From JABDMH01 sp965223025 (GTDB lineage Bacteria; Bacteroidota; Bacteroidia; Chitinophagales; Saprospiraceae), in NCBI GenBank assembly GCA_965223025.1, contig CBDCVP010000023.1, positions 62,001-126,000 on the forward strand: a stretch of 64,000 nt of DNA, written 5' to 3'. A program made the position numbers and the translations under genes. This document shows positions 1 to 8,780 of the stretch, one piece after another. The first letter of the stretch is position 1. Each line of letters opens with the position of its first letter. The notes beneath the pieces are model-generated. The model had not been told where the DNA came from. It searched no databases and saw nothing but the letters and a program-made list of their open reading frames with translations.

Positions 1-1193
1 TGGACTTTTTTAGTGAAGTGTACTTCCCGGATTGGAGGGGTGAAGAAGCATATGAAAATTCAGTGGCCACGGTGCTAAAGAGAATTTTGGTTTCGCCCAA
101 TTTTCTCTTTCGGTATGAAGCTAATCTGCCCACCTCCAAACCCTATCCCGTCAGTAACTTTGAGCTAGCCAGTCGCTTATCATATCTGCTCTGGCTCTCG
201 ATCCCTGATGATACCTTAATGCAGACGGCATATCGGGAAGACCTGCATGATTCGACCGTGTTGAGACGAGAAGTATTGCGGATGATGCGGCATCCTAAGT
301 TCAAACGCTTTACATCGTCTTTTGCCGTCCAATGGCTAGGTGTCGAAGAGACCTTGCTAAAGCCTAAAGCAGATCCAGAGAAGTTTCCCGAGCTGACCGA
401 GAGCCTCCGCCAAGCTATGCATTCAGAAGTAGTCGAATTCTTCCACTACGTTTTTTCAAAGAAAAGGAATCTGCTTGATCTCATTGATAGCGACTATGGT
501 TTCCTCAATGAAACATTGGCTGCACACTATGATCTACCTGCCATCCAGGGTGATGCCCTTAGACCAGTACCATTTGCAGATGGTAGGAGAGGAGGTGTGG
601 TTGGTATGGGTGCTGTGCTGATGGCTACGTCGCTGCCCATGCGAACCAGTCCAGTAGTGCGAGGTCAGTGGGTGCTGGAACAATTGCTCTCCGATGGAGT
701 TCCTCCCCCACCTCCCGATACTCCCGAGCTCACAGAAGAAAAAAGCGATGTTCATGATGAGTCAGACCTTCGCAATCTATTGGAGAAACACCGCTCAACT
801 CCAGGCTGTATGAGTTGCCATAAAAAAATGGATCCGATAGGACTGGGGCTGGAGAATTTTGATGCGATAGGGCGTTGGAGGGATGCTTACGGTGAAGTGG
901 CCATCAATCCGGAGGGCGTGTTAGAGGATGGTAGGACATTTGCTGGACCTGCAGAATTGCGGTCCATCCTTGTGAACGAAAAAGAAAAATTTGCTAAAAC
1001 GATTTCTCGAAAAATTCTTTCATACGCCATTGGCAGAGGGATAGAATTTACAGATTCTCCAACCATTAAATTATTATCAGAGCATCTGCTACAAAACAAC
1101 TTTAATAGCGAACAATTAATGATCGATCTAGTGTCGAGCTATCCTTTTCGCTATCGACGCAGTGATCAACGTGAGAGATACAAAGACATCTAA
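1..1193 (+). CDS. DUF1592/DUF1588/DUF1585 domain protein, 3' part (5' end outside window)
   Basis: The reading frame is open back to the left edge, so the true start lies outside the window; a GTG at 18 is merely the first in-frame start-like codon. The visible ~395 residues hold, in order, the DUF1592-like region (ASRLSYLLWLSIPDD), DUF1588 (GFLNETLAAHYDLP; RTSPVVRGQWVLEQLL; PPPPPDTPEL) and DUF1585 at the C-terminus. A CMSCHKKMDPIG motif is a haem-c-like CxxCH in the usual place for this planctomycete-type cytochrome family. Such proteins are exported and of unknown function; they are nearly always next to a DUF1552 protein, as here three bases downstream. The two are surely one transcription unit. 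Family assignment is strong, function is not known. Confidence 0.85.
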   Translation, partial: DFFSEVYFPDWRGEEAYENSVATVLKRILVSPNFLFRYEANLPTSKPYPVSNFELASRLSYLLWLSIPDDTLMQTAYREDLHDSTVLRREVLRMMRHPKFKRFTSSFAVQWLGVEETLLKPKADPEKFPELTESLRQAMHSEVVEFFHYVFSKKRNLLDLIDSDYGFLNETLAAHYDLPAIQGDALRPVPFADGRRGGVVGMGAVLMATSLPMRTSPVVRGQWVLEQLLSDGVPPPPPDTPELTEEKSDVHDESDLRNLLEKHRSTPGCMSCHKKMDPIGLGLENFDAIGRWRDAYGEVAINPEGVLEDGRTFAGPAELRSILVNEKEKFAKTISRKILSYAIGRGIEFTDSPTIKLLSEHLLQNNFNSEQLMIDLVSSYPFRYRRSDQRERYKDI

Positions 1194-1196
1194 ACC

Positions 1197-2576
1197 ATGC
1201 AGGAAAAAACTTTTCAGAGACGTAGGTTTTTAAAGGGATTGGGTGCCACCATTGCACTACCTTTTCTTCCCACACTTTCGTCCGCCCGGATATTTGCTGA
1301 CCCTACCAAGTCATATCCACAGCGATTCGCTTGCTTATTCTTCCCCAACGGTGTCAATCCCACTAAATGGGACCCGCGGATGACCCGAGATGGTTTTGAG
1401 CTATCGCCCATATTGCAACCACTAGCGGGCTTAAGAGATAAGGTGTCGATCTATGGAGGTCTGATGAATCAAAATTCTGTGAGTACCAAGGATGGTCACT
1501 ATACCAAAACCGCCAACTTCCTAACTTCAATGCGCATTGCTCGGACAGTTGATGCCAGGGTGGATAGCGGAGGCATCTCGGTGGATCAGCTGATGGCACA
1601 GCACGTGGGGACACAGACACTGTATCCCTCATTGCAATATGGTTTAGACCGTATCCGTAGTGGAGTCGATAAAGCAGTCGGTTTTACGCGCTTGTATGGA
1701 GGCACGATTTCTTGGCGCAGCGGCAAGCAACCCTGCAGTCGGGAAATAGATCCGCGCATGGCTTTTGATCGCCTATTCAGATCCTATGTCCCGGGGAAGA
1801 AGCCGCTACCACCAGATCCCCATAAGAAGAGTGTACTCGATCTCGTCAAGGAAGATGCCAAGGTCTTGGAAAGACAGCTGGGTATCGAGGATCAGAATAA
1901 GTTGGGTGAGTATATGGAAGCCATTCGATCGGTGGAGAAGCGGCTGGAAAACAGAAGTAATCTCAAGGACTTTGAGTCCAAGATCACAGCAGACATTCGT
2001 CATGAACTGAAAAAGATGGATCTGCGCATCGATGAATGGATTGAGTTCTCAGAGGGCATTGATATCACAGAAAAGACCAGACTCATGATCGATATCATGG
2101 TACTTGCCTTCTGGAGTGATGCCTCGAGGATTGCAACCTTCATGTTTGGAAACTCGGTGAGTGGACGAAACTTCTCTTTCTTAGATGGTGTCAGTGGCAA
2201 CCACCATTCCATATCTCACCACAAGAATGACCCCCGGCAAATGGATCAGTATGAGCGCATCAACATATGGCATGTTGAGCAGTATATGTATATGCTGGAG
2301 CGCCTGGATGCCATCGTAGAAGGTGATGGCACACTACTGGATAATAGCATGATACTCCTGGGATCTGGCTTGCGCGATGGCAACCGTCACTCACCCTATG
2401 ATCTCCCGATCGTCTTAGCCGGAAGTGCGGGAGGAAAGCTTAAGACAGGTCAGTATGTGAAATACGACCATAATACACCTTTGGCCAATCTCCATCATAC
2501 CATGCTGTATGCCATGGATATTAACATCGAGCAATTTGCCGACAGCACGGGTCCATTCTGCGAATTGCTTGTTTGA
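1197..2576 (+). CDS. DUF1552 domain protein with Tat signal
   Basis: 459 residues, full length for DUF1552. The N-terminus has a twin-arginine leader (QRRRFLKG followed by a hydrophobic stretch to about residue 30), so it is expected to be exported folded. Typical family stretches are visible: FLFFPNGVNP-like ACLFFPNGVNPTKWDP, RRIEKRL-like SVEKRLENRS, and the C-terminal part with ILLGSGLRDGNRHSPYDLP and VLAGSAGG. The fold is distantly sulfatase/alkaline-phosphatase-like by family knowledge, but no enzymatic activity is established. It follows the DUF1592 gene with a three-base gap and is almost certainly its operon partner. The ATG at 1197 fits the Tat leader well. Confidence 0.85.
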   Translation: MQEKTFQRRRFLKGLGATIALPFLPTLSSARIFADPTKSYPQRFACLFFPNGVNPTKWDPRMTRDGFELSPILQPLAGLRDKVSIYGGLMNQNSVSTKDGHYTKTANFLTSMRIARTVDARVDSGGISVDQLMAQHVGTQTLYPSLQYGLDRIRSGVDKAVGFTRLYGGTISWRSGKQPCSREIDPRMAFDRLFRSYVPGKKPLPPDPHKKSVLDLVKEDAKVLERQLGIEDQNKLGEYMEAIRSVEKRLENRSNLKDFESKITADIRHELKKMDLRIDEWIEFSEGIDITEKTRLMIDIMVLAFWSDASRIATFMFGNSVSGRNFSFLDGVSGNHHSISHHKNDPRQMDQYERINIWHVEQYMYMLERLDAIVEGDGTLLDNSMILLGSGLRDGNRHSPYDLPIVLAGSAGGKLKTGQYVKYDHNTPLANLHHTMLYAMDINIEQFADSTGPFCELLV

Positions 2577-2781
2577 GCGCCATTTTGGCTCAGGCTCATC
2601 AGATATTTAGGACCATTGTAGATAAAAGATATAGAATGATCTCACCACCATTTGCGAGGAGATTGTGGAGCTAAGCACAGTGATGGTTGTGGGAGTACTG
2701 GGACCGGCAGCGTCGAGCTATATACCCAACATCGCACGAGAGGAGGGGGAGTAGACAATTTTTGTCATGGCGTATGTTTAG

Positions 2782-2816
2782 TAATCTACATTATTATTCA
2801 TCTTTGAGGTAGATTA
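2782..2816 (+). promoter_or_regulatory. Inverted repeat in the leader of the TonB receptor gene
   Basis: TAATCTAC (2782-2789) is matched by GTAGATTA (2809-2816), 8-bp perfect arms with a 19-base spacer. The right arm ends 17 bases before the TTG start of the receptor, and a GAGG sequence sits at the base of that arm. It could be an operator or a leader hairpin that covers the ribosome binding region. It is too short to be a cobalamin riboswitch. Confidence 0.35.
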
Positions 2817-2832
2817 ATCGTTCTTATCAATT

Positions 2833-4776
2833 TTGAAATACTGCCTAGGTATCTTTGTGAGTCTTTTCCTCGGTACAGTTGGTGCTCAAAGCATCCAGGA
2901 CATGGACACGATCACAGTTACTTCGAGTTTAATCCCACTCAAGGTTCATGAAACGGGGAGGCACATCACCGTTTACAATGAATCACACATCCGATCGCTC
3001 CCAGTAACCTCAATAGATGAAGTACTGCAGACCATACCAGGTGTGGAGGTACAGTCTCGCAATGGATTCGGTGCCCAAGGAGATATCATCATGCGTGGAT
3101 CTACTTTTACTCAGGTACTGGTATTGATCGATGGTATGAAGATGAATGATCCATTGACCGCCCATTTCAACAGCAACATACCAGTGGCGGCTGAAGAGAT
3201 TAGGCGCATTGAGGTACTGCGAGGGCCAGCTGCTGCCATGTACGGCCCTGACGCCGTCGGTGGCGTGGTTAACATCATTACCAAGGCCTTCGCACCCAAG
3301 CAAGATGAAACATCTTCGACCGGCGTGAAGCTGGGGCTGGGTTCTCATCGACAAAGAACCTTGAGTGCCGATGCTCGCTATGTGGGCCCTCGTTTGCGGG
3401 TGGCGGGAAATTTTCAGATGAATCGTGCTGATGGAGAGTTGATACCAAGCAGGACTACTATGGACAATGGCGTGTTGCCTGCCTATCGCAACTATTTTGA
3501 CATAAGAACGGGAGGCATCTCACTGGCCCACAGACTAAAAGGTGGATCCCTATTGAGTGTCAGAAGTGGTTACGATTGGCGAGATTTTAGTGCGAGATAT
3601 TTTTATACTACCAGTCCCTTTGACAAGTCGGTCGAAAAGGTGACGAACTGGTTTAATGTAATTCGATTGGAAAGAACGGGCGAACGAAAATCAACGACTT
3701 ATCAGCTCGCTCACAAACACGGCACGGATGAGTTTATCTTCAGTCCCGATTTTGCTTCCACCAACCATCATGCGACCGATTTTTTAAATATCAATGTCAG
3801 CCACCTGCAAGTGATGAGTGAAATGGTTAGTCTAAAGTACGGTGTGCAAGCGGATAATCGTCAAATCAGATCCAACGATCGGGGCGATCATCAGGACTGG
3901 CATGTGGGTGGTTATGCCATGGGCATATACCGATCAGGACCCTGGAATGTATCGGGTAGTCTCAGAATAGATTATGATCAGAACTATGATGTCGAGATTT
4001 TGCCGCAACTAAATGGTTCGTTCATTTGGGGAGACCTGGTAGGACGAGCGTCGATAGGTCGTAGCATCCGGGCTGCTGACTACACAGAGAGATATGTCTC
4101 CAACAACTTGATGAATCTAACACCTGGGCGAAGTCTTGGTAATCCTTATTTGTTGGCAGAAAGCAGTTGGTCGGAAGAGCTCGGTGCTGACTATTACCTA
4201 TTGCCGGGTTGGAAACTGCAGGTTACGGGATTCCTGCGACAGTCTGATCGCTTAATAGATTATGTGTCCAAACCAAGTGAGGAGATCATTGGTGTAGGTG
4301 ACCTGCAGGAAGATGCCGACTATTTCTTTGCACAAAATATTTCTCAAGTCAAGACCAGGGGGTTGGAGATTATGTCTGAGTATCGTAAGCAGATCAATGA
4401 TTTCCATATTGCTATCGTGCTGGGATATACCCATGTAAAAACGACTAATCAAGCGGGTGTCATATCGGTATATCTGGCCAATCATGCGCGTCATTTGTTG
4501 ACAACGTCCACTACACTGGGTTGGAAAGGTTTGCAATGGTCCATCAGCTCTCTTTATAAACAAAGGGATGACCGACAGGCTTTGGCCATCAACAGGACGC
4601 TGGCTCCGAGCTATCATCTGCTCAATGCACGGATGGGTATCGACCTTGGCAATGGATTTCTTGGAAATCTTCAGATGCAGAATATTTTTGACACTTCGTA
4701 CCAAAATATTTTGGGTGCAGCAATGCCGGGCAGATGGCTGATGGCAGGCGTGGCCTATCGATGGAATCGTCTCTGA
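2833..4776 (+). CDS. TonB-dependent outer-membrane receptor, BtuB/CirA-like
   Basis: 647 residues. A signal peptide (KYCLGIFVSLFLGTVGAQ) is followed by a plug domain at about 35-155 with the expected TSIDEVLQTIPGVEVQ, GDIIMRGSTFTQVLVLIDG and VLRGPAAAMYGPDAVGGVVNI motifs (quoted in pieces), then a ~490-residue beta-barrel ending in an aromatic-rich strand. Size and plug resemble BtuB/FepA-type receptors rather than SusC: there is no CarboxypepD-like domain and no SusD neighbour. The start is TTG at 2833: an in-frame TAA at 2815-2817 leaves no upstream ATG, and the signal peptide begins right there. Substrate (vitamin, siderophore, metal chelate) cannot be told. Confidence 0.85.
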   Translation: MKYCLGIFVSLFLGTVGAQSIQDMDTITVTSSLIPLKVHETGRHITVYNESHIRSLPVTSIDEVLQTIPGVEVQSRNGFGAQGDIIMRGSTFTQVLVLIDGMKMNDPLTAHFNSNIPVAAEEIRRIEVLRGPAAAMYGPDAVGGVVNIITKAFAPKQDETSSTGVKLGLGSHRQRTLSADARYVGPRLRVAGNFQMNRADGELIPSRTTMDNGVLPAYRNYFDIRTGGISLAHRLKGGSLLSVRSGYDWRDFSARYFYTTSPFDKSVEKVTNWFNVIRLERTGERKSTTYQLAHKHGTDEFIFSPDFASTNHHATDFLNINVSHLQVMSEMVSLKYGVQADNRQIRSNDRGDHQDWHVGGYAMGIYRSGPWNVSGSLRIDYDQNYDVEILPQLNGSFIWGDLVGRASIGRSIRAADYTERYVSNNLMNLTPGRSLGNPYLLAESSWSEELGADYYLLPGWKLQVTGFLRQSDRLIDYVSKPSEEIIGVGDLQEDADYFFAQNISQVKTRGLEIMSEYRKQINDFHIAIVLGYTHVKTTNQAGVISVYLANHARHLLTTSTTLGWKGLQWSISSLYKQRDDRQALAINRTLAPSYHLLNARMGIDLGNGFLGNLQMQNIFDTSYQNILGAAMPGRWLMAGVAYRWNRL

Positions 4777-5103
4777 CTATTGAACCCAGATTTTTATTAA
4801 TTTGCTTAATGAGGCAAGTCGATTGCTTTGTCAGGTACACACTTAGCTGGAAATAGCTGATGAAAGGGGTGAAAATGTAGCTCTGGTAATCGCAATAGAA
4901 TCTAAAGTCGTTAATCGGTGTTCCTTGTACCTAAATTAAGAGAAGGAATGTATGTACATTAATGTTAATTCTGCTTCTTAAATGGATGATTCAGTTAATT
5001 TGAATGACTCCCATGGTGGTTGTTGAATCGCTGGCTCGATCCGCTTTGAGGTACTTATTGAGGTTGAGATGAGATAACCACAGTTAGTCATCAGAAAACG
5101 AAG
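4777..5103. other. Intergenic, no gene seen
   Basis: 327 bases between the TonB receptor and the serine hydrolase. I see no credible ORF, RNA gene or strong terminator. It becomes AT-rich towards the hydrolase, in keeping with that gene's composition. Confidence 0.5.
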
Positions 5104-6180
5104 ATGAAACAATATCAATACATGTTAGTCGTCCTTTTGCTTAACACATCATGCAGTTCCCTGACAAAAAACAACTTAGAAAGTGAATCAAAACCCATGC
5201 CCAAAATCGAACTGGAGAAATCTGGATTCGTTTCAGATTCAATTACTCAGATTATAAATCTGATAAATACTACAGAGCCATTTGATTTTCGTGGATTAGT
5301 GATAATTAAAAATGATAGCTTGGCATTGGAAGAATATTTTAACACATATTGGAAGGAAACGATTCACGATATTCGTTCTGCAGGAAAAAGTATTACAGCT
5401 TTGCTTTTGGGAATCGCAATAGATAAAGGTCTAATTAAGGATGTCGAACAGAATATTTATAACTTTTTTCCACGGCACGAAAAACCTAGATATAGAGATA
5501 TTAAAATATTACACTTACTGATGATGTCCTCTGGTTTAGATGCAGATGCATTTGATGAAAGTTCAAAAGGTAATGTGCAAAACTGGTTAGTAAAAGATGA
5601 CTGGGTCGGACATGTTCTCAATTTACCTATGAAATATAATCCTGGAGAAAAATGGGTCTACAACGATGCAGCAGCAATGCTGATTGGTGCCATAGTCGAA
5701 GAACAAAGTGGTCAAAGTCTCTCGGATTTTGCCAATGAGCACTTGTTTAAACCACTTGGAATAAGAGAGTTCTATTGGTATAAGGGCTCAGCTGGAAGGA
5801 CTGGGGCGATGGGAAATCTTTATATTTCGACGTTGGATTTTGCGAAAATTGGACAATTAGTTTTGAATATAGGTAAATGGAACGGAGAACAGATTATAAG
5901 TGAAAATTGGATTAACGAGATTTCTGTGCCTCGACTTAATATTGAAGAGATTGCCCCATTTGCTAAAAATTACGGATATTTTTGGTATTTGGGAGAATAC
6001 GAAGCAAATGGGTGTACTTATGAGTATTTGAATGCTGCTGGGAATGGGGGGAATTTGCTTTTTATAGTTCCAAAGGAAAGTCTTGTTGTAGCATTGACCT
6101 CAAGCGCATATGGTGAAGATCGAGGACAATTTCGTTCCAATAAGATATTTCAACTTATTCTTGAATCAATGAAGAATTAG
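5104..6180 (+). CDS. Serine hydrolase lipoprotein, beta-lactamase (class C)-like family
   Basis: 358 residues. A lipoprotein signal ends in LLLNTSC (Cys17). The beta-lactamase/DD-peptidase serine is in SAGK (Ser92-x-x-Lys95). The second motif is Y-N-D at Tyr186 instead of the usual Y-x-N, so the third position carries Asp. A GNGGN segment near the C-terminus takes the place of the KTG/HxG motif. The family (PF00144) contains esterases, peptidases and few true beta-lactamases; resistance is not implied. The gene is AT-richer (about 37% GC by eye; one 60-base line is 27%) than its neighbours and uses many AAA/ATT/TTA codons, suggesting recent acquisition. No obvious operon partners. Confidence 0.85.
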   Translation: MKQYQYMLVVLLLNTSCSSLTKNNLESESKPMPKIELEKSGFVSDSITQIINLINTTEPFDFRGLVIIKNDSLALEEYFNTYWKETIHDIRSAGKSITALLLGIAIDKGLIKDVEQNIYNFFPRHEKPRYRDIKILHLLMMSSGLDADAFDESSKGNVQNWLVKDDWVGHVLNLPMKYNPGEKWVYNDAAAMLIGAIVEEQSGQSLSDFANEHLFKPLGIREFYWYKGSAGRTGAMGNLYISTLDFAKIGQLVLNIGKWNGEQIISENWINEISVPRLNIEEIAPFAKNYGYFWYLGEYEANGCTYEYLNAAGNGGNLLFIVPKESLVVALTSSAYGEDRGQFRSNKIFQLILESMKN

Positions 6181-6295
6181 ATACGGAGAGGTGAGACACA
6201 TTGTGTGATGTCGATTGTGAGTAAAAACTCATGACACCGCACGCCGAGACCGCTAGTTTTTATACTACTAATACTTAAGCTTAACCAAAATTGTC

Positions 6296-6895
6296 ATGGA
6301 AGAACTAGATCAGATACAAAGGGCTTTTAAACGCTTTGATGAGGAGAATGTCAAAGATCCTAATCATGAACTTCTCGAAGGGCATCTGCACCCCAAGGAG
6401 CTCCTCTATGCCCAACGAATGACAGATCGACTCAGCAAGTATGCTCCCGAGGCTTCGCAGGCCCTGCAACTGGCCGCCAGGGCACATCACCTGAGACGAT
6501 GGGAAATCCCACGAGAAGACTATCCTATGGACAGGGCCGGTTATCTCAAGTGGAGAAATGACCTCAAAATCTTCCATGCTGCAGCTGCCACCGAAATCCT
6601 GACAGAATTAGGGTATGACGTAGGAAGCATTGAGAGAGTGAATCACCTGATCAAAAAGAAAGATCTCAAAAGCGATGAAGAAACCCAAACATTGGAAGAT
6701 GTCATTTGCTTGGTATTTTTAGAGTACTATGTCGACGAATTTTCGGCGACAAAGCGCGATCAGAAGATGCAAAGTATTCTGAAAAAGACATGGCGTAAAA
6801 TGTCTGACCGAGCCAGAGAAGAAGCCTTGCAACTGCCCCTTTCACAACGCATTCGAGGCCTGGTGATCAATGCTACTACCGAAGAGGCAGAATAA
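6296..6895 (+). CDS. DUF4202 domain protein
   Basis: 199 residues, the usual length. Recognised by the conserved block LAARAHHLRRWEIPR, then YPMDRAGYLKWRNDLK and HAAAATEIL, and a C-terminal LVFLEYYVDEF. The His-rich arrangement resembles an HD-type hydrolase fold, but no substrate is established for the family. No signal peptide, so it is cytoplasmic. Stand-alone gene with a start at ATG 6296. The family is widespread in Bacteroidota and Proteobacteria. Confidence 0.85.
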   Translation: MEELDQIQRAFKRFDEENVKDPNHELLEGHLHPKELLYAQRMTDRLSKYAPEASQALQLAARAHHLRRWEIPREDYPMDRAGYLKWRNDLKIFHAAAATEILTELGYDVGSIERVNHLIKKKDLKSDEETQTLEDVICLVFLEYYVDEFSATKRDQKMQSILKKTWRKMSDRAREEALQLPLSQRIRGLVINATTEEAE

Positions 6896-7023
6896 GGATA
6901 TAGCTATCCGCACAGTATACACCTAAGTCGCAGATAATCAAGTAATTGGGGTTTTTTAGATTAGTCTATCTGGAGAAATTTGTGTTTATTTCATCCCTTA
7001 ACACAGAATTAATATAGACTGAT

Positions 7024-7031
7024 TACTTTTG
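7024..7031 (+). promoter_or_regulatory. Bacteroidota-type -7 promoter element
   Basis: TACTTTTG followed by CGCGC matches the TAnnTTTG consensus used by the primary sigma factor of Bacteroidota. It is 72 bases upstream of the SLC13 transporter start. No convincing -33 TTG is seen at the normal spacing, so the assignment rests on the -7 box alone. Confidence 0.45.
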
Positions 7032-7102
7032 CGCGCTTAATGAGGTGTCGTATATGGTAGACCCACTGGAGACCATGCGATGCTTCTTAGATTTATATCA
7101 TC

Positions 7103-8566
7103 ATGGCAGACTCTCGCTTAGCAGCTGAACGATTGGCAAACCGTATGCAACATGTAGTGCAGGTTCAGAAGCGCATCATCTACTTTTTGGTGAGTATAGT
7201 AGGAGCTTTTCTCATTACCTATTTTCTCAACATCCACAATCCCCAACTCACTGAGACCCAGCTCTATGTCTTGTTTATCCTGGTATTTGCTGTGTCATTG
7301 TGGGTGTCAGAAGCCATTCCACCATTTGCGACTGGTCTCCTCATCGTCGGTCTCTTGATTTTCTTGTTGAGTCAGGCAGGAAGCAATCAACCAGGAGATC
7401 CCAATTACATCAATGTCAACCGTTTTGTGGGCACCTGGACCAACAGTGTCATCTGGCTGATGCTAAGTGGATTTTTTATTGCTGGGGCATTAAAGAAAAT
7501 GGGGCTGGATCTGGTACTGTTTCGATTGAGTGTAAGTCGATTTGGCCACAATCCACAGCATGTGCTTCTGGGAGTGATGCTGGTCACTGCCATTTTTTCG
7601 ATGGTTATGTCCAATACGGCAACTACGGCGATGATGTTAGCAGCGGTGATGCCTTTTATCGAGCGAGAAGGTGTACAGACGGATATTGCCAAGGTCTTGC
7701 TGATCGGCATTCCAGCTTCTGCTGCGGTAGGTGGTATGGGCACGATCATAGGATCACCTCCCAATGTCATAGCAGTGGATGCGATCAATAACTATCTGCA
7801 GAGTACTGAGCAGGTGGATTTTGTAGTGGGCTTCCTCGAATGGATGCTGCTAGGTGTCCCGGTCGCCTTGATTCTGGTCGTCGTGATGTGGAAGGCCTTG
7901 GTACGGACGTACAAGATCGATAAAGAAAGTATTGATCTGCAACTCGAGACCAATCAAGAGCCCATTACTGGGATCAAGCGGTTTCAGCGACGTTTCGTGC
8001 TGGGTGTTTTGATCGTCACCGTCCTTCTGTGGCTTACCGGTAACATGCATGGCATTCCAGCCGCGGCGGTCTCAGGGATTCCCATTATCATACTGCCGAT
8101 GGTTAGTGTCATTACCGGAGATGATGTCCGTGAGCTTCCATGGGATACCTTGATGCTGGTAGCTGGTGGTTTATCTTTGGGCTTGGCGATCAAAGAGAGT
8201 GGTTTGGCCGAATTTTTTGTGGAGAAGATCCAATATTTCACAATCAATCAGTACTTGCTGATGGCGATCTTTGCCTTCGCAACCGTCCTGTTTTCAAACA
8301 TCATGAGCAATACTGCAACTGCGACCATCTTGATACCCATTGCCAGCATCATACCGGGTGTGGAACCAGTCTCCATGGCAGTCATCATCGGTCTGTGTGC
8401 TTCCTGCGCCCTGTTGTTGCCAGTATCTACGCCACCCAATGCGATTGCATTCGCCACTGGACATCTTCAACAGTCTGATTTTCGGATGGGTGGCATATTA
8501 ATGGGCATCGTGGGGCCGATTCTAGCGATTTTGTGGGTGATCTTCCTTTTCTCATTGCTGCCATGA
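7103..8566 (+). CDS. SLC13/DASS family sodium:carboxylate (or sulfate) symporter
   Basis: 487 residues with about a dozen hydrophobic helices. The duplicated Ser-Asn-Thr sodium/substrate motifs are clear: MSNTATTAMMLAAVMP in the first half and MSNTATATILIPI in the second, followed by LLPVSTPPNAIAFATG, the SLC13 signature near the C-terminus. The family imports di- and tricarboxylates, sulfate or phosphate with sodium; the exact substrate cannot be read. It sits alone between DUF4202 and a convergent oxidoreductase. Given sulfatases elsewhere in the window, sulfate or an organic acid product is possible, but this is inference. Confidence 0.9.
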   Translation: MADSRLAAERLANRMQHVVQVQKRIIYFLVSIVGAFLITYFLNIHNPQLTETQLYVLFILVFAVSLWVSEAIPPFATGLLIVGLLIFLLSQAGSNQPGDPNYINVNRFVGTWTNSVIWLMLSGFFIAGALKKMGLDLVLFRLSVSRFGHNPQHVLLGVMLVTAIFSMVMSNTATTAMMLAAVMPFIEREGVQTDIAKVLLIGIPASAAVGGMGTIIGSPPNVIAVDAINNYLQSTEQVDFVVGFLEWMLLGVPVALILVVVMWKALVRTYKIDKESIDLQLETNQEPITGIKRFQRRFVLGVLIVTVLLWLTGNMHGIPAAAVSGIPIIILPMVSVITGDDVRELPWDTLMLVAGGLSLGLAIKESGLAEFFVEKIQYFTINQYLLMAIFAFATVLFSNIMSNTATATILIPIASIIPGVEPVSMAVIIGLCASCALLLPVSTPPNAIAFATGHLQQSDFRMGGILMGIVGPILAILWVIFLFSLLP

Positions 8567-8780
8567 TCTGGTGCCTGCTGAAAAGGTCCACCGCTGTACT
8601 TGTAAGAGCAGGTTTTTTGTGGGCTCTGACTTGCCATATCTTGACATGGCAATCTATGCAGGCTAGCGATGGAATACCCCCCCAATGTATCTAGTTGGAG
8701 GCTAGAGCAGACACTATGCCTACCTGGGATTTTGATGTCTTCATAAAGGGGAAGACTTTCGTTCTTGATAAATTGGCCTC

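Noticed and set aside
2577..2832. Possible cobalamin riboswitch before the BtuB-like receptor
   Set aside because: The 256-base leader lacks the recognisable B12-box (GCCACTG-type) core and is dominated by unrelated sequence; only a short inverted repeat is present.
8574..8618. CCTGCT/AGCAGG followed by six T's as terminator of the SLC13 gene
   Set aside because: The stem is only 6 bp with a 27-base loop, too weak to list as a terminator.
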